From an uncultured Brevibacillus sp. (GTDB lineage: Bacteria > Bacillota > Bacilli > Brevibacillales > Brevibacillaceae), in the NCBI GenBank assembly GCA_946402065.1, contig CAMIVR010000003.1, forward strand, positions 1 to 64,000: a DNA stretch of 64,000 nucleotides. The letters run 5' to 3'. The notes under the pieces are model-generated. The model did not search any database, was not told the DNA's origin, and saw nothing but the letters and a program-made list of their open reading frames with translations. Of the stretch, positions 63,769-64,000 are shown piece after piece. Both the position numbers and the translations under genes were made by a program. The stretch's first letter is position 1, and every line of letters begins with the position of its first letter.

Positions 63769-64000
63769 ATGAATATCAAGTTGTTGTTTTTCGGAGACAT
63801 TGTCGGCTCGCAGGGAAGAGAATGGGTAAAAGAATACTTGCCGCGCTTGAAGCGAAAATACCAGCCGACGTTCGTCGTAGCCAACGGTGAAAACTCGGCG
63901 AACGGTCGGGGGATTACGGAGAAAATTACCAAAGAGTTGTTTGAAGCCGGTATTCAGGCGATTACGCTGGGAAACCATACGTGGGACAATAAAGAGATCT
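63769..64000 (+). CDS. ymdB: YmdB metallophosphoesterase, N-terminal part (3' end outside window)
   Basis: First 77 residues of a calcineurin-like phosphodiesterase of the YmdB type, which in B. subtilis cleaves cyclic nucleotides and affects biofilm and motility choices. Metal-site motifs GDIVGSQGR, ANGENSANGRG and LGNHTWDN are in place. ATG 63769 follows GAGGTGG; an ATG at 63755 is in another frame and stops at once. Follows rny as in B. subtilis. Confidence 0.92.
   Translation, partial: MNIKLLFFGDIVGSQGREWVKEYLPRLKRKYQPTFVVANGENSANGRGITEKITKELFEAGIQAITLGNHTWDNKEI

Noticed and set aside
1-64000. tRNA, rRNA, CRISPR arrays, insertion sequences, prophage
   Set aside because: Scanned for repeats with spacers, transposase motifs and clusters of phage genes; none seen. 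A covariance-model search would be needed to exclude small RNAs.

Overview
The window is about 64 kb of a spore-forming Gram-positive chromosome (Bacillota, Bacillales). Gene order is close to the Bacillus subtilis segment from rseP to ymdB. The moderately high GC by eye, the presence of RimO and the acetoin cluster fit Brevibacillus or a close relative. The genus is inferred, not proven. Every long protein gene is on the + strand. The one supported minus-strand gene is a 51-residue holin-like toxin candidate. No rRNA, tRNA, CRISPR array, insertion sequence or prophage was seen.

Layout. 1-7978: end of rseP, then ispG, proS and polC (site-2 protease, isoprenoid synthesis, proline charging, replicative polymerase). 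8057-16420: the rimP-nusA-rnpM-ylxQ-infB-ylxP-rbfA-nrnA-truB-ribF translation/transcription operon, driven by a sigma-A promoter with a terminator-like hairpin in its leader. 16431-21763: rpsO with a structured leader, pnp, the ylxY deacetylase-like protein and an M16 peptidase. 21829-28739: a ymxH-like gene, dipicolinate synthase dpaAB, asd-dapG-dapA and an RNase J. These supply aspartate-family precursors for dipicolinate and the cell wall.

28740-38160 breaks the conserved order between RNase J and tepA and looks accessory. It holds the holin-like toxin, an NlpC/P60 lipoprotein, a 33-residue basic peptide, the sigma-54 activator acoR, a LipL-like octanoyl transferase, a sigma-54 promoter with upstream repeats, the acetoin dehydrogenase operon acoABCL, and the decayed tail of a short-chain dehydrogenase. 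AcoR would sense acetoin and open the -24/-12 promoter. The LipL-like enzyme could lipoylate the AcoC E2 subunit. AcoA/B, AcoC and AcoL together would cleave acetoin to acetaldehyde and acetyl-CoA.

38162-64000 returns to conserved order: tepA, ylzJ, spoIIIE, a BMP-family nucleoside ABC transporter, an M23/LysM cell-wall protein, a zinc-ribbon mini-protein, and the ymfF-ymfH-ymfI-ymfJ-ymfK-ymfM cluster (the first three linked to EF-P lysine modification). Then come rimO, pgsA, cinA, a DEAD-box helicase placed between cinA and recA, recA with a LexA box, recX, rny and the start of ymdB.
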